Made by a program: the position numbers and the translations under genes. Below, piece after piece: positions 29,122-38,295 of a DNA stretch of 63,686 nt; the first letter of the stretch is position 1; each line of letters starts with the position of its first letter. The stretch lies in the NCBI GenBank assembly GCA_018703155.1, contig JABJGS010000003.1, forward strand, positions 1-63,686, written 5' to 3'. The DNA comes from Francisellaceae bacterium. GTDB lineage: Bacteria > Pseudomonadota > Gammaproteobacteria > UBA6186 > Azoamicaceae. A model generated the notes under the pieces. That model made no database searches, was not told where the DNA came from, and saw only the letters and a list, made by a program, of their open reading frames with translations.

Positions 29122-30021
29122 ATGAGCATACAAGATGAATCAATTTTTAATACCGTTGAAAATAATTGTGATAATAAGAAATCATCGTCAGATGAGGCAA
29201 GTAGCCTTTCTCTATACATAGATGATTTACAAAAAGAAACATTACTAAACCCCAAAGAGGAGCAGGAAATTGCTCAAAAAATATGCCAAGGTGATGAGCT
29301 TGCGCGTGTCACAATGATTCAAAAAAATCTACGTTTAGTCGTTAAAATAGCTAAAAGCTATATGAATAGAGGTGTAGATTTAGAAGATTTAATTGAGGAT
29401 GGTAATATAGGGCTTATGCGAGCTGTTGATAAATTTATTCCAGATTATGGCTATAGATTCTCAACATATGCAACGTGGTGGATCTGCCAAGCTATTGAAA
29501 AATCAATTATGAATAATGCACGTTCGGTAAGATTGCCAGTACATGTTCTAAAGAAAGTATCAAAATGTAATCGTGCAATCAAATCTCTTAGACAAGATGG
29601 AAAAATTAAAATAAAAACACAAGATATTGAAAATGAAGTTGGTTTCAGTATGGATGAAATAGAAAAATTACTAATGTTTAATGAAAGGGCAATTTCAATA
29701 GATGACATTAATGTAAGTACAGATAATAATTATGGAGATCACTTATCTGAAAAGATAGATATTAATAAAATAGTTTATGAAGAACAAATTCAAAAAATGT
29801 TAATAAAATGGATACATAAACTTCCAAACACACAAAAAAAGGTAATAACGTATTATTATGGTTTGGATGGGACACAACCAAGAACTTTGGTTGAAATAGC
29901 TGAAGTTTTAGGAACAACTAGAGATCGTGTTCGTAAATATCAAAAAATGGCTCTTCGCAGTTTGCGCGGTTTGTGCTATTCCAGTGGCATCTTAAATTCT
30001 GGCTATAGTACTTATCATTAG
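29122..30021 (+). CDS. rpoS: RNA polymerase sigma factor, RpoS type
   Basis: The 299-residue sigma-70 family protein has region 1.2 (LSLYIDDLQKETLLNPKEEQ), region 2 (NLRLVVKIAKSYMNRG, DLIEDGNIGLMRAVDKF, YRFSTYATWWICQAIE), region 3 and a region 4 helix-turn-helix (TLVEIAEVLGTTRDRVRKYQ). The block RSVRLPVHVLKK after region 2 matches RpoS rather than RpoH, which would have the QRKLFFNLR box. Gene order surE-yqaA-nlpD-sigma supports RpoS, the master regulator of stationary phase or transmissive forms in gammaproteobacteria. Region 2.1-3 is divergent from E. coli RpoS, and length is slightly short (330 in E. coli). Confidence 0.85.
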   Translation: MSIQDESIFNTVENNCDNKKSSSDEASSLSLYIDDLQKETLLNPKEEQEIAQKICQGDELARVTMIQKNLRLVVKIAKSYMNRGVDLEDLIEDGNIGLMRAVDKFIPDYGYRFSTYATWWICQAIEKSIMNNARSVRLPVHVLKKVSKCNRAIKSLRQDGKIKIKTQDIENEVGFSMDEIEKLLMFNERAISIDDINVSTDNNYGDHLSEKIDINKIVYEEQIQKMLIKWIHKLPNTQKKVITYYYGLDGTQPRTLVEIAEVLGTTRDRVRKYQKMALRSLRGLCYSSGILNSGYSTYH

Positions 30022-30096
30022 AGTAACTACAAATTTACGCATATTATTTGATTTTCATTGTCTAAAGTATAGTAATTGTTACCTTTAGGTGTTGCT

Positions 30097-32250
30097 ATGC
30101 CAATAGATTCGGAGCTTATAGTTGAAAAACATGGAAAAAAATATATTGTAGTAAACCCAAACATGACCGAAATGTCAGCATTTTGTATGGAGGGGACAAA
30201 GCCTGGTCAATGGAAAGTTGAACTTGATATACCACAGTATGAAGGTAATGCTAGTCGACCTGGAAAATATGAAGCACCATCTGTTTATCATGCACTTTGG
30301 GCACAATTTGCAGCAATGCGTTTAGCTGAGCTTCAAGAGGAAGAAAAAGCTACAGGAGCTAAAAAATTAGAAATAGCTTTGAAGATGGAAATGTTTAAAG
30401 ATTTTTTATCAGATTTACTCACAGTACCAAAAGATGGCTCACCATTAACATATATAGAAGTTAGTAAGTTGTTGGAGGGGCAGTGCAAGAAACAATTAGA
30501 TTTTCATATGGAAATGAATAGATTTAATTCCCCAGAGATATTCAGGAATATTGTTGGTAAAGTCTATATAGATCTTTTCAATACTAATGAATCATTACAA
30601 GATATTGCCAATGAAATTTATCAAGGTAAGATCCATGTTTTTATTGAATCAAGCCATGATGGGCAGCCATATGCTTCAAATTATATTGATACAATGATTC
30701 AGCAACTTGCTAGTGAAAATAAAGACTGTGAAGTAAGTTTGGAATTTTTAAATGATACCGATATGTTGTTAATGGAAGCACAAGAAAGGATGCTTGATAG
30801 TGAGCATATAGGGAGTGATTTATTAACTGGTGAAGCAGTAGCTGCTCAAATGAAGAGATTCCAAAGGTTAAAAGAGCAAACTAATACATCTAGAGTTCAA
30901 GCAAGACAATCTTCTGCACAGGCAGTAACCAGAGAAGATGAAGTTAATGAGAAGCTTAAGGCTTTGAAAAAATTATTAGAATCTAGAGATTCTGGTGATG
31001 TTTCTACAGGTAACGAAGCAGAGAGGAAAGAACGAATTAAACAGGGATTAGAGGCACTGCAAGCAAGGTTGAAAAGTAAATCTGAGCCTAGTGAGCCATT
31101 AACTCAGGATAGGAAAGAACGAGCGCAACAAAAATTAGAAGCATTGCAAGCAAGATTGAAAAATAAAGCTGAGCCTAGTGATGGAGATAGGAGAGAAAGA
31201 GTCCAACAAGAGTTAGAAGCACTGCAAGCAAAGTTAAAAAATAAAGCTGAATCTAGTGAAGCGTCATTAAGTGAAGATAGGTCAGAACGAGTCAATCAAG
31301 AACTAAGTGCTTTACAAGCAAGATTGCAAGGAGATCTTGCTAAGGATTCTATAAGTGTTGGGTTGCGCGATTCAGCAATTTCAACAAGAAGGCGTCGTGG
31401 TGAAGTAGGTTCCTCAGAACGAATAAAAGTAGTTAAAGATGAAGCAGAACATGATATTACTGCTTCAGAAGCAGGAACTTATGTCTTAGGCGGACAACAA
31501 TCTGCTCCAGGATATACTCATGATTTTAATAGCTTTACTACACATATTCCTAAAAGCCATGGCATGAATCAACCTAAAGTAGATAATTTATATGCTACTA
31601 CTGGAAATGTAAATATAAGGAAATGGAATGATGTTAAGATGAGTACACAATCTCATATTACTGAGACGATTGATAATATTAGTAATGGAGATTTAGAAAG
31701 CAAAAATAGCCTTATTTATGCAGTTAATAAGGATATTGATAAGACTAGAGATTTCTATGCTGCACTAGAGGTAACTTCCAGCGATAACGCACTTATAGTT
31801 AAAGGGAAAAATGTCAACGAAGCTAATGGAAGTGAATTTGAATTGCTGGTGGAATATGACACAAGAACTAATGAAATTACACAGCAAATATCAGGAAACT
31901 ATGAACCATCAGACAATGAAATTTTTCTTGCAATACAAATGCAAAAACAGATAGCTATGACAACTAAGAACAAAGAATTTGTGATCGATGGAAAAGTTGA
32001 AGCAAGCACAATAATGAAATGTGTACAAATGGCCAATGCAATAGGGTTGGAACCAAAACTTGATGTTAATGCAAGATTAGTTGTATTGACTGATCTTGAA
32101 AAAAATGGAGTACAAGAAAAAGACATGCAATCAGAATTAGATAAATTTATGAATGACAAGGGTTTATACCAGGATGATCAAAGGATTCTGGATTTAAAGC
32201 TAGAGGATAGTATTTCCATAGCTAAGCGACATAGAGCTAATCGATCCTAG
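30097..32250 (+). CDS. Unknown 717-residue protein with coiled-coil repeats
   Basis: The start is ATG 30097 (AGGTG site 7 bases before; a TTG at 30076 is also in frame). No signal peptide is present. The N-terminal 280 residues are mixed alpha/beta with no known motif. A coiled-coil region follows at about residues 285-415, with four tandem units of 19-30 residues (RxERxxQxLEALQARLKxK). The C-terminal 300 residues form an unknown domain ending in a basic HRANRS tail. It resembles effector-like proteins of intracellular bacteria in architecture only. The gene lies 75 bases after the sigma factor and before tRNA-Arg, with no neighbour giving a functional clue. Confidence 0.7.
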   Translation: MPIDSELIVEKHGKKYIVVNPNMTEMSAFCMEGTKPGQWKVELDIPQYEGNASRPGKYEAPSVYHALWAQFAAMRLAELQEEEKATGAKKLEIALKMEMFKDFLSDLLTVPKDGSPLTYIEVSKLLEGQCKKQLDFHMEMNRFNSPEIFRNIVGKVYIDLFNTNESLQDIANEIYQGKIHVFIESSHDGQPYASNYIDTMIQQLASENKDCEVSLEFLNDTDMLLMEAQERMLDSEHIGSDLLTGEAVAAQMKRFQRLKEQTNTSRVQARQSSAQAVTREDEVNEKLKALKKLLESRDSGDVSTGNEAERKERIKQGLEALQARLKSKSEPSEPLTQDRKERAQQKLEALQARLKNKAEPSDGDRRERVQQELEALQAKLKNKAESSEASLSEDRSERVNQELSALQARLQGDLAKDSISVGLRDSAISTRRRRGEVGSSERIKVVKDEAEHDITASEAGTYVLGGQQSAPGYTHDFNSFTTHIPKSHGMNQPKVDNLYATTGNVNIRKWNDVKMSTQSHITETIDNISNGDLESKNSLIYAVNKDIDKTRDFYAALEVTSSDNALIVKGKNVNEANGSEFELLVEYDTRTNEITQQISGNYEPSDNEIFLAIQMQKQIAMTTKNKEFVIDGKVEASTIMKCVQMANAIGLEPKLDVNARLVVLTDLEKNGVQEKDMQSELDKFMNDKGLYQDDQRILDLKLEDSISIAKRHRANRS
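31024..31335 (+). repeat. Four coiled-coil-coding repeats (about 57-90 bp each)
   Basis: Units start at 31024, 31111, 31189 and 31279. Each encodes R-[KRS]-ER-xx-Q-x-L-[ES]-A-LQA-[RK]-L with a variable Ser/Pro/Glu linker. The linker lengths differ (units of 29, 26, 30 and about 19 residues), and the DNA copies have diverged, so the duplication is older than that of the 30-bp repeat at 511. Confidence 0.85.
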
Positions 32251-32597
32251 AAAGTTTTGCCTCAAGTGAACTCCTCGCAGCAAAGCACAGTCTTCCAATC
32301 ATACATTCTAATCTGTCTCTTCTTTTTTGATCATTTACATTAATAGGACTAGTTTTTAATAGCTTACATTTTGTTTACGATCTAACTGCCAAAGTTAAGT
32401 TTAAAAACTTATCAAGGTAAATGATGTTAGTCGTGTAGTTGACATTTTTAGTTGAGCAAGGTATTTTACACATTGAAAAGAAGCAACCAATATCCATCGG
32501 ACTTTCTGTCTCTTATACATGAGTAATTACAACGAATTTTAATCATGGTAATTGGAATAATAATCTAAATAATAACAATAATAATTTGGAGAACTGC
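32251..32597. other. 347-bp intergenic region, no gene seen
   Basis: No convincing coding frame, RNA gene or hairpin with a T tract is visible. The last 50 bases before the next gene are a low-complexity ATAATAAT-type stretch. A GGAG site at 32587-32590 belongs to the following gene. Confidence 0.5.
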
Positions 32598-33593
32598 ATG
32601 AAAATTAATGTCCTTGATGTTATAAATATCAAAGGCTATAGTCTAAGGGAAATTAGTGCGATTGCGGAATCAGCTGAAGAAAGTTCATTTTCAAAGAAGC
32701 AATCTCATGCTGGCGCGCATGCAGAAGCAATTCCAACAGGAACATTTGGTCCTCTAGCATTATTGGATGATACAGTTCTATTCGTAGATAACTCAAAGTT
32801 TAAGCATAGTACATGCACTCCAAAAGATTTTGAAATTTTTCTATCTTATTATTTTAATCATTATGCAACAGGAGATTTTGCGGCAGTTGTAGCGGATTAT
32901 TCTTCTTGTGGAGCATCTAAGAGGCTGCAAGTAGAATTTTCCTTCTTAGAAGGAGAGTTAAGTACTCCTCTATATGTAGAAAAGTTTAGCAACGGCGCTA
33001 GAAATTATATAAAACCTGCAACAGGGTGTGTTTTAGTCTTTGATTTTGATGAAGATATGAAACAGGCTGTTTTGCAGACAGCATTTCTTCATGCTGATGA
33101 TTTAGTTGAGCATAAATATGTAATCACTTTTGGAACAAAAGTAGAGAAAGCAGAGCGAAAATATTTTAAAGGAATAGTTGACGGCATTAAATTTAATCGT
33201 AATAGAGAGGATGGTACTTATACAAAACTAGAAAGTACATGTAGTGTTCAATTGCCTAGCAAAAGAGAAAAAGTATTAGCACTAGAGGTAGAATTAAGAT
33301 GCAGTCAATCGTCATATGAATTACCTGATGCTTGTGTAGTAGCCTCAGGGCTGCAAATAGAAGAGTTAAAGTGTGCTGTTGTAGCAAAGCTAGAAGGGTG
33401 TGCTCTCAAAATAAATAAAAAAACCAAAGGTAAAGCAAGCATAATAGCAAAAGCAGAGCTTGCAGCGGCAGGTGTCTGGAGCCCTCTTTTATTATTTACT
33501 ATAAAAAAAGATACTGGAAATAAAGGTAGCCATAAGGCTAAAATTACTAAAGGCAAAAAACACAGTGCTCTTCCACCATATTTTTTGACTTAG
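32598..33593 (+). CDS. Unknown 331-residue protein
   Basis: From ATG 32598 (GGAG site 7 bases upstream; a TTG at 32586 overlaps that site) the protein has 331 residues and no signal peptide or membrane segment. Residues 30-240 are beta-rich with a Cys-containing segment (DYSSCGASKRLQVEF). The C-terminus is strongly basic (KIT.KGKKHSALPPYFLT). No family is recognised. It lies directly upstream of tRNA-Arg on the opposite strand to the tRNA. High Ala/Lys content near the C-terminus could mark nucleic-acid or surface contact, but nothing specific can be claimed. Confidence 0.65.
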   Translation: MKINVLDVINIKGYSLREISAIAESAEESSFSKKQSHAGAHAEAIPTGTFGPLALLDDTVLFVDNSKFKHSTCTPKDFEIFLSYYFNHYATGDFAAVVADYSSCGASKRLQVEFSFLEGELSTPLYVEKFSNGARNYIKPATGCVLVFDFDEDMKQAVLQTAFLHADDLVEHKYVITFGTKVEKAERKYFKGIVDGIKFNRNREDGTYTKLESTCSVQLPSKREKVLALEVELRCSQSSYELPDACVVASGLQIEELKCAVVAKLEGCALKINKKTKGKASIIAKAELAAAGVWSPLLLFTIKKDTGNKGSHKAKITKGKKHSALPPYFLT

Positions 33594-33687
33594 CCTTAAT
33601 ATGTTTTAGTGGCATAATTTGGTTTTTGTTTTCTACGTTCATAAAGATTGAAGTTATTTTAACGTTAGCCGCAAAATGGCCAAGCTT

Positions 33688-33761
33688 TGCTCCGGACAGG
33701 ATTCGAACCTGTGACCTGCCCCTTAGGAGGGGGCCGCGCTATCCAGCTGTGCCACCGAAGC
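33688..33761 (-). tRNA. tRNA-Arg (anticodon CCU)
   Basis: The 74-nt minus-strand sequence folds as a standard cloverleaf. It has a 7-bp acceptor stem (GCTTCGG with CCGGAGC), D-arm GCAC...GCGC, an anticodon stem GCCCC/GGGGC with loop CTCCTAA (anticodon CCT), a 5-base variable loop and T-arm ACAGG-TTCGAAT-CCTGT, ending in discriminator A. It decodes AGG. CCA is not encoded directly. The plus-strand open frame covering it is the well-known antisense tRNA artefact. Confidence 0.96.
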
Positions 33762-33833
33762 ATCCGGGGATTATAGCACATAGAAAGAATCTTAAAACTC
33801 AAAATTTATTTTTAATAAAATTACAATATTTGT

Positions 33834-33862
33834 TTGACGCTTAAATATTGTAATAATACAAT
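33834..33862 (+). promoter_or_regulatory. Sigma70-like promoter for the pilin gene
   Basis: TTGACG (33834-33839), exactly 17 bases, then TACAAT (33857-33862). Both boxes differ from consensus by one base. Transcription should begin near 33868 and give a leader of about 28 bases with an AAGGATGA site before ATG 33896. Confidence 0.7.
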
Positions 33863-33895
33863 CAAGTTCATACAGGCTTAACAAGGATGAGTTAG

Positions 33896-34354
33896 ATGAG
33901 TTTAAAAGGAAAGTTAGGTTTTTCATTGATAGAGATATTAATTGTAATTGCGATTATTGGTATAATCACAGCAGTTGGAGCTCCAGCTTACAAAAATTAT
34001 ACAATAAGAAGTAAGGTGGCAGTCTCATATACGGTAATGATTGAAAAATCTATGTTTGATTTTAGTCGTTGGTATCTAAAAAGTAATGGTACTACTAATT
34101 TTCCAGCAACTTATAATTTGCCCGTTATTGACAAGTTTGTGGATATAGCGGCGAGTACGTATGTTTCTAATGGTAGTAGTGCAACTATAAATTTGATATT
34201 TGATACCAGTGAAATTAAATCTGATGGCATTCCAGCTTTAGCAATTGTATTTACAAGAGCAGACAGTGACTCTCCAATTAGAACGAGTTGTTCATATAGT
34301 GGGTTCAGCTCGGACAGCATGCTTCCTAAGGTATGTAGAACAGAAGGTGGCTAA
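33896..34354 (+). CDS. Type IV pilin (PilA/PilE-like)
   Basis: The 152-residue prepilin has a short leader ending in Gly8 followed by [20 protein letters not shown]. This gives the prepilin peptidase site G/F and the conserved Glu at +5. The hydrophobic helix continues to about residue 30. A Cys pair near the C-terminus (TSCSY and KVCRTEGG) should form the D-loop disulfide of major pilins. It has its own strong promoter and no other pilus gene beside it. Pili of this class serve twitching, adhesion or DNA uptake. Major rather than minor pilin is inferred from length and the Cys pair. Confidence 0.88.
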   Translation: MSLKGKLGFSLIEILIVIAIIGIITAVGAPAYKNYTIRSKVAVSYTVMIEKSMFDFSRWYLKSNGTTNFPATYNLPVIDKFVDIAASTYVSNGSSATINLIFDTSEIKSDGIPALAIVFTRADSDSPIRTSCSYSGFSSDSMLPKVCRTEGG

Positions 34355-34374
34355 ATAATGAAAAGAATGGAGTT

Positions 34375-35010
34375 ATGAAAAGAGATAAATTATCCTTGCC
34401 TGATGGTAAGGGAAAGCTGTTATTACACTCATGCTGCGCGCCATGTTCTGGAGAAGTCATGGAGGCAATTATAGCTTCTAATATAGATTTTTCTATTTTT
34501 TTCTATAATCCCAATATACACCCTAAGCAAGAATACAATATTCGTAAGGAAGAAAATATTGCTTTTGCCAATAAGCATGATATTGAGTTTATAGATGCTG
34601 ATTATGATTCTGATAATTGGTTTGCTAGAGCTCGGGGCATGGAGGATGAGCCTGAAAGAGGTATAAGGTGCACAATGTGCTTTGATATGCGTTTTGAACG
34701 TACAGCTCTTTATGCACATGAAAATGGTTTTGATGTAATTTCATCATCCCTTGGGATATCAAGATGGAAAGATATGGAACAAATCAATGATTGTGGAGTT
34801 CGGGCTGCAGGACATTATGAATCTCTGGAATATTGGACATATAATTGGCGCAAGCGTGGTGGCTCTAGCAGAATGATTGAAATCTCAAAACAAGAAACCT
34901 TTTATCAACAAGAATATTGTGGCTGTGTTTATTCATTACGTGACACAAATAAATGGCGAAGTGATAGTGGTAGAGATAGAATAAAAATAGGAATCAAATA
35001 CTATTCATAG
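34375..35010 (+). CDS. queH: Epoxyqueuosine reductase QueH
   Basis: The 211-residue protein matches QueH (formerly DUF208). Cys20-Cys21 and Cys24 in [10 protein letters not shown] and a second Cys pair in EYCGCVYS bind the metal and iron-sulfur centre. The conserved YNPNIHP and EY..RKEE blocks follow the first motif. It converts epoxyqueuosine to queuosine in tRNA, as an alternative to QueG. It starts 20 bases after the pilin gene. Its stop codon lies inside the perfect hairpin at 34991-35020, which it shares with convergent sohB. Confidence 0.92.
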   Translation: MKRDKLSLPDGKGKLLLHSCCAPCSGEVMEAIIASNIDFSIFFYNPNIHPKQEYNIRKEENIAFANKHDIEFIDADYDSDNWFARARGMEDEPERGIRCTMCFDMRFERTALYAHENGFDVISSSLGISRWKDMEQINDCGVRAAGHYESLEYWTYNWRKRGGSSRMIEISKQETFYQQEYCGCVYSLRDTNKWRSDSGRDRIKIGIKYYS

Positions 35011-35020
35011 TATTTGATTC
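34991..35020. terminator. Bidirectional terminator between queH and sohB
   Basis: A perfect 14-bp inverted repeat (arms 34991-35004 and 35007-35020, two-base loop) begins inside the last codons of queH and ends 10 bases beyond the sohB stop. On the minus strand the following bases are CTATTTTTATT, a T-rich tract typical of Rho-independent termination. On the plus strand the tract is weaker (CTGTCATTTTC). Confidence 0.78.
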
Positions 35021-35029
35021 CTGTCATTT

Positions 35030-36130
35030 TCAAAGAAGCATTTTTTTATTGGTGTTACTTTCTTGCGATAAAGTTTTTTGAATTATGGCTTTTACAGCCT
35101 TATATATTCCACCCTCTAAAATTGAAGCTAACTTTTCTTTTAGTGTTTCAGGGTATTCGTGTGATATTTCATATATATTCTTGCTATCTAAATTTTTCAT
35201 AATGTAATCATCGCTGGTGATTACTTCATCAATTAGATTAAGATCAAGGGCTTGAGTACCATACCAGTACTCACCAGTGGCAATCTTGTTGACATTAAGG
35301 GCTGGGCGGTTATTTTGTACAAAGGTTTTAAATAATTCATGCGTATCTTCAAGTTCTTCTTTAAATTTCTCTCTAGCCTTATTAGTATTTTCACCTAGCA
35401 TAGTTAAGGTGGTTTTATATTCCCCTGCCGTATGTTGCTCGATATCGACATCATATTTATCAAGAATTTTATGAAAGTTAGGTATTTGTGCTAGAACCCC
35501 TACAGAGCCTATTACAGAGAATGGAGCGGCTAAAATTTTATTTGCTACACATGCCATCATATAGCCTCCACTTGCAGCGACAAGATCAACAGCTACAGTT
35601 AAATTTACACCTTTACTTTTGATTCGTTGTAATTGTGAAGCTCCCAATCCATAATTTTGTACTACACCACCGCAACTTTCTAAAATAATAAGAATTTCAT
35701 CCGACTCATTTGCGACGGTAAGAGCTGCCGTTATTGATTCACGTAATGGTTCGACTTCACTTGCGTGTAAATCACCCTCGAACCTTATTACAAATAATCT
35801 AGGTTTGTCGTCTTCTTCTTTTGAACATTTGCTACTTTTCTTGTCTTTCTTTTTTTCTTTTTTTTCTAATTTTTCTTCCTTCTTCTGTTTTTTGTTATGT
35901 TTCTTGTATTCATCCTTATCCAGCATATTAGAAATTATTTCATCTTTAACAGATTCATAATATTCATTAAGGTCTTCTACTTTTACATAAGATTCTTTTT
36001 TATTTTTACCGCTAGCCATGATAGTAACAATTGCCATCATAATTATAACCACTGCAATGACGATAGCTAGAAGCTCCGCACCAAACAATAAAAGCTCATA
36101 AAAAAAGTCTGCGACCACTTGTATCTCCAA
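35030..36130 (-). CDS. sohB: Inner-membrane peptidase SohB (S49 family)
   Basis: The 366-residue protein has an N-terminal membrane helix (about residues 10-40), a charged linker with many Lys/Glu, and an S49 protease domain at about residues 110-330. The catalytic Ser is in AASGGYMMAC and the likely catalytic Lys in the GEYKTTL block. The order and the N-terminal helix match SohB rather than SppA. SohB is a gammaproteobacterial periplasm-facing serine peptidase that degrades signal peptides or misfolded proteins. The C-terminal part (about 335-366) is a short unique extension. Confidence 0.9.
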   Translation of the reverse strand: MEIQVVADFFYELLLFGAELLAIVIAVVIIMMAIVTIMASGKNKKESYVKVEDLNEYYESVKDEIISNMLDKDEYKKHNKKQKKEEKLEKKEKKKDKKSSKCSKEEDDKPRLFVIRFEGDLHASEVEPLRESITAALTVANESDEILIILESCGGVVQNYGLGASQLQRIKSKGVNLTVAVDLVAASGGYMMACVANKILAAPFSVIGSVGVLAQIPNFHKILDKYDVDIEQHTAGEYKTTLTMLGENTNKAREKFKEELEDTHELFKTFVQNNRPALNVNKIATGEYWYGTQALDLNLIDEVITSDDYIMKNLDSKNIYEISHEYPETLKEKLASILEGGIYKAVKAIIQKTLSQESNTNKKMLL

Positions 36131-36208
36131 ATCTATCTACTAACTAAAAAAACACGTTAACCTAACAAAATATCCATATGCATGTGAAATGTCAATAGCT
36201 TGATGATT

Positions 36209-36237
36209 TTGTCTGCTTATATAGTTGGTGTTATATT
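36209..36237 (+). promoter_or_regulatory. Sigma70-like promoter for the ccm operon
   Basis: TTGTCT (36209-36214), 17 bases, then TATATT (36232-36237), 27 bases before ATG 36265. No operator is obvious. Confidence 0.6.
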
Positions 36238-36264
36238 GGTCAGCTAGTTTCATAGAAGAAATGT

Positions 36265-36900
36265 ATGCTTGAACTTGCCGGTGTTAGTTGTATAAATGAT
36301 GGGATGGTTCTTTTTGAAAGAATTTCAATGACAATACCCAATGCTACTCATGTTTATTTGCGTGGAGAAAATGGTACTGGCAAGACCTCCTTACTTAAAA
36401 CAATTGCATTGCTGCGCCCAATAGAGTTAGGGAAGATTATTTGGGATGGGGCCTGGGTAAAAGAAATCAAAATAAAATATAAGTCATCATTACAGTATGT
36501 TGGGCACAAACAATTTTTTATTCCAGAATTAAGTTGTATTGACAACTTGTTTTACGTCCTATCTTTGTATGGAGAATTAACTACAAGGGAATCTATTCAA
36601 AGAATATTAGAAATATCCGGCATGATAGAGTTTAGTGATACACCTTTTATAATGCTTTCTGCTGGATGTAAGCAAAAACTTTCCTTAGCACAGCTTTTCT
36701 TACGTGAAAATTTAAAACTTTGGTTGCTTGATGAGCCATTTATTAACCTAGATGCAAATAGCTCTAATTGGTTTAATAGTGCTCAGAGTGACTTTGTTTC
36801 TAAGGGAGGTATTATCATTGAATCAACTCATACTAAAAGGGCATTTGAAGGACAACAAATAATTTTAACCAAAAGTCACGAGGTGGTTACGGATGATTAA
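36265..36900 (+). CDS. ccmA: Heme exporter ATP-binding protein CcmA
   Basis: The 211-residue ABC ATPase has Walker A (GENGTGKTS), an ABC signature LSAGCKQKLSLAQL (the usual LSSGQ form altered to LSAGC) and Walker B (LWLLDEPF). Length and position with ccmB are typical of CcmA. With CcmB and CcmC it forms the complex that releases heme-loaded CcmE in system I cytochrome c maturation. The last 8 bases overlap ccmB, implying translational coupling. Confidence 0.94.
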   Translation: MLELAGVSCINDGMVLFERISMTIPNATHVYLRGENGTGKTSLLKTIALLRPIELGKIIWDGAWVKEIKIKYKSSLQYVGHKQFFIPELSCIDNLFYVLSLYGELTTRESIQRILEISGMIEFSDTPFIMLSAGCKQKLSLAQLFLRENLKLWLLDEPFINLDANSSNWFNSAQSDFVSKGGIIIESTHTKRAFEGQQIILTKSHEVVTDD

Positions 36901-37552
36901 GTTTGGTTTATTAAAAGAAAGTAAGCTCAAAGATGAACATTTGTTCTCTAGCGTGTTGTTAATAGCAAATACTATCTTAGTGTTTATGTTATTTAATCTG
37001 TGTGTGCCTCAAATTTCAGATACAATGAGTATTGGCTTACTTTGGGTTAGCTTGGTATTAACATTACTAACGATACAAGAGGTGTACTTTAATCGAGATA
37101 AGGATGCTGGAACGTATGCGCTAGTAGCTTTGTCACCGAAGCCCAACTATGGTTTGCTTTTAAAAATGTTCTTTTTGCAGTGGTTGGTTTTGTCTATACC
37201 AATATTGGTAGCGGCATTTTTTGGTGCTGTTTTATGTGGCTGGGGATTGAAGATTTCAACATCTTTAATGATGGTTGCAGCACTTTCCACATGGAGCTTA
37301 TGTATTATTGGCTGGTTTGCAAATGTTCTTTCTCTTAATTTAAATACACATGCGAAGGTTTTGCAGTTGATCATAGTTATCCCCTTGTATTTACCAGTTT
37401 TAATATTTGGTGCCAGTGCACATTTAGATTGTATGGGGCAAGTTAATCCTCTGGCCAATTTAGCCATGTTGACTGCAATAGCTATAATTTTTGGAATGTT
37501 GATCCCTCTTGCCATATCATATTTCATAGATGAGGGGGTTATTTCACTTTGA
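36893..37552 (+). CDS. ccmB: Heme exporter membrane protein CcmB
   Basis: The 219-residue protein has six hydrophobic segments and the CcmB block RDKDAGTYALVALSP after the first pair. It is the membrane partner of CcmA. The start overlaps ccmA by 8 bases, and ccmC starts 4 bases before its stop ends (TTTGA overlap), so the three are coupled. Confidence 0.93.
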   Translation: MIKFGLLKESKLKDEHLFSSVLLIANTILVFMLFNLCVPQISDTMSIGLLWVSLVLTLLTIQEVYFNRDKDAGTYALVALSPKPNYGLLLKMFFLQWLVLSIPILVAAFFGAVLCGWGLKISTSLMMVAALSTWSLCIIGWFANVLSLNLNTHAKVLQLIIVIPLYLPVLIFGASAHLDCMGQVNPLANLAMLTAIAIIFGMLIPLAISYFIDEGVISL

Positions 37553-38295
37553 AGAAATTATTATCTTGGCTGCAGAGCTGGGGCTCACCACCTGTTTTTT
37601 ATAAAAGAGCGACGCTATGGGGTGCGGTATTACTATATACTGGCGTGGTGCTTCTAGCTATTGGATGGGGTGTTGGTTTATTCTTATCACCTCAAGATTA
37701 TCAGCAACATGATGCAGTCCGAATAATTTATGTTCATGTGCCAATGGCTGTGTTATCACTAACGATTTATTCAATTATGGCATTTTGTTCCTTTGTATAT
37801 TTGGTTTGGAGGATAAAAGTAGTAGATCTTTTTGCATATGAGAGTGCTAAAGTGGGTGCCATTTATACTACATTAGCACTTATTACCGGATCTTTATGGG
37901 GTAAACCTATGTGGGGGACATGGTGGATATGGGATGCGAGATTAACATCAGAGTTGGTATTACTATTTTTATATTTTGCATACTTATCCCTGCGTTATTC
38001 ACTTCAAGATAAAATGAAGGCAAGTAAGGCTGCTGCCGTACTTAGTCTTTTAACTATTGCAAATGTGCCAATAATACATTACTCAGTAAATTGGTGGTAC
38101 ACTTTGCATCAAGGTGGCTCAATAAAATACGTATTTAATTCAACAGTAGCTATGCCAATGTTGGTACCATTGTTGATATCGTTAATAGGAGCTTTCTTCT
38201 TTTACCTAGGATATTCTTTGACTGGTGCTAGCTGTACATTAGGAAAACGAGCTCATTCTCAAGAATGGCTATCTAAGTTATATAGGAGAATTTAG
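37549..38295 (+). CDS. ccmC: Heme-handling protein CcmC
   Basis: The 248-residue protein has six membrane helices and the tryptophan-rich WWD motif (MWGTWWIWDARLTSELVLLFLYFAYL) that binds heme in the periplasm, flanked by conserved His (in YVHVPMA and NVPIIHYSVNWWYTLHQG). It passes heme to CcmE. The start codon is an alternative TTG overlapping the ccmB stop (ttTGAag). The product ends at 38295 and the small ccmD gene begins on the next base. Confidence 0.94.
   Translation: MKKLLSWLQSWGSPPVFYKRATLWGAVLLYTGVVLLAIGWGVGLFLSPQDYQQHDAVRIIYVHVPMAVLSLTIYSIMAFCSFVYLVWRIKVVDLFAYESAKVGAIYTTLALITGSLWGKPMWGTWWIWDARLTSELVLLFLYFAYLSLRYSLQDKMKASKAAAVLSLLTIANVPIIHYSVNWWYTLHQGGSIKYVFNSTVAMPMLVPLLISLIGAFFFYLGYSLTGASCTLGKRAHSQEWLSKLYRRI

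Noticed and set aside
33626-33844. Plus-strand frame containing the PDRIRTCDLPLRRG sequence
   Set aside because: This is the antisense translation of the tRNA-Arg gene, a well-known annotation artefact.
33600-34400. Integrated element at tRNA-Arg
   Set aside because: No integrase and no repeated copy of the tRNA 3' end was found inside the window.
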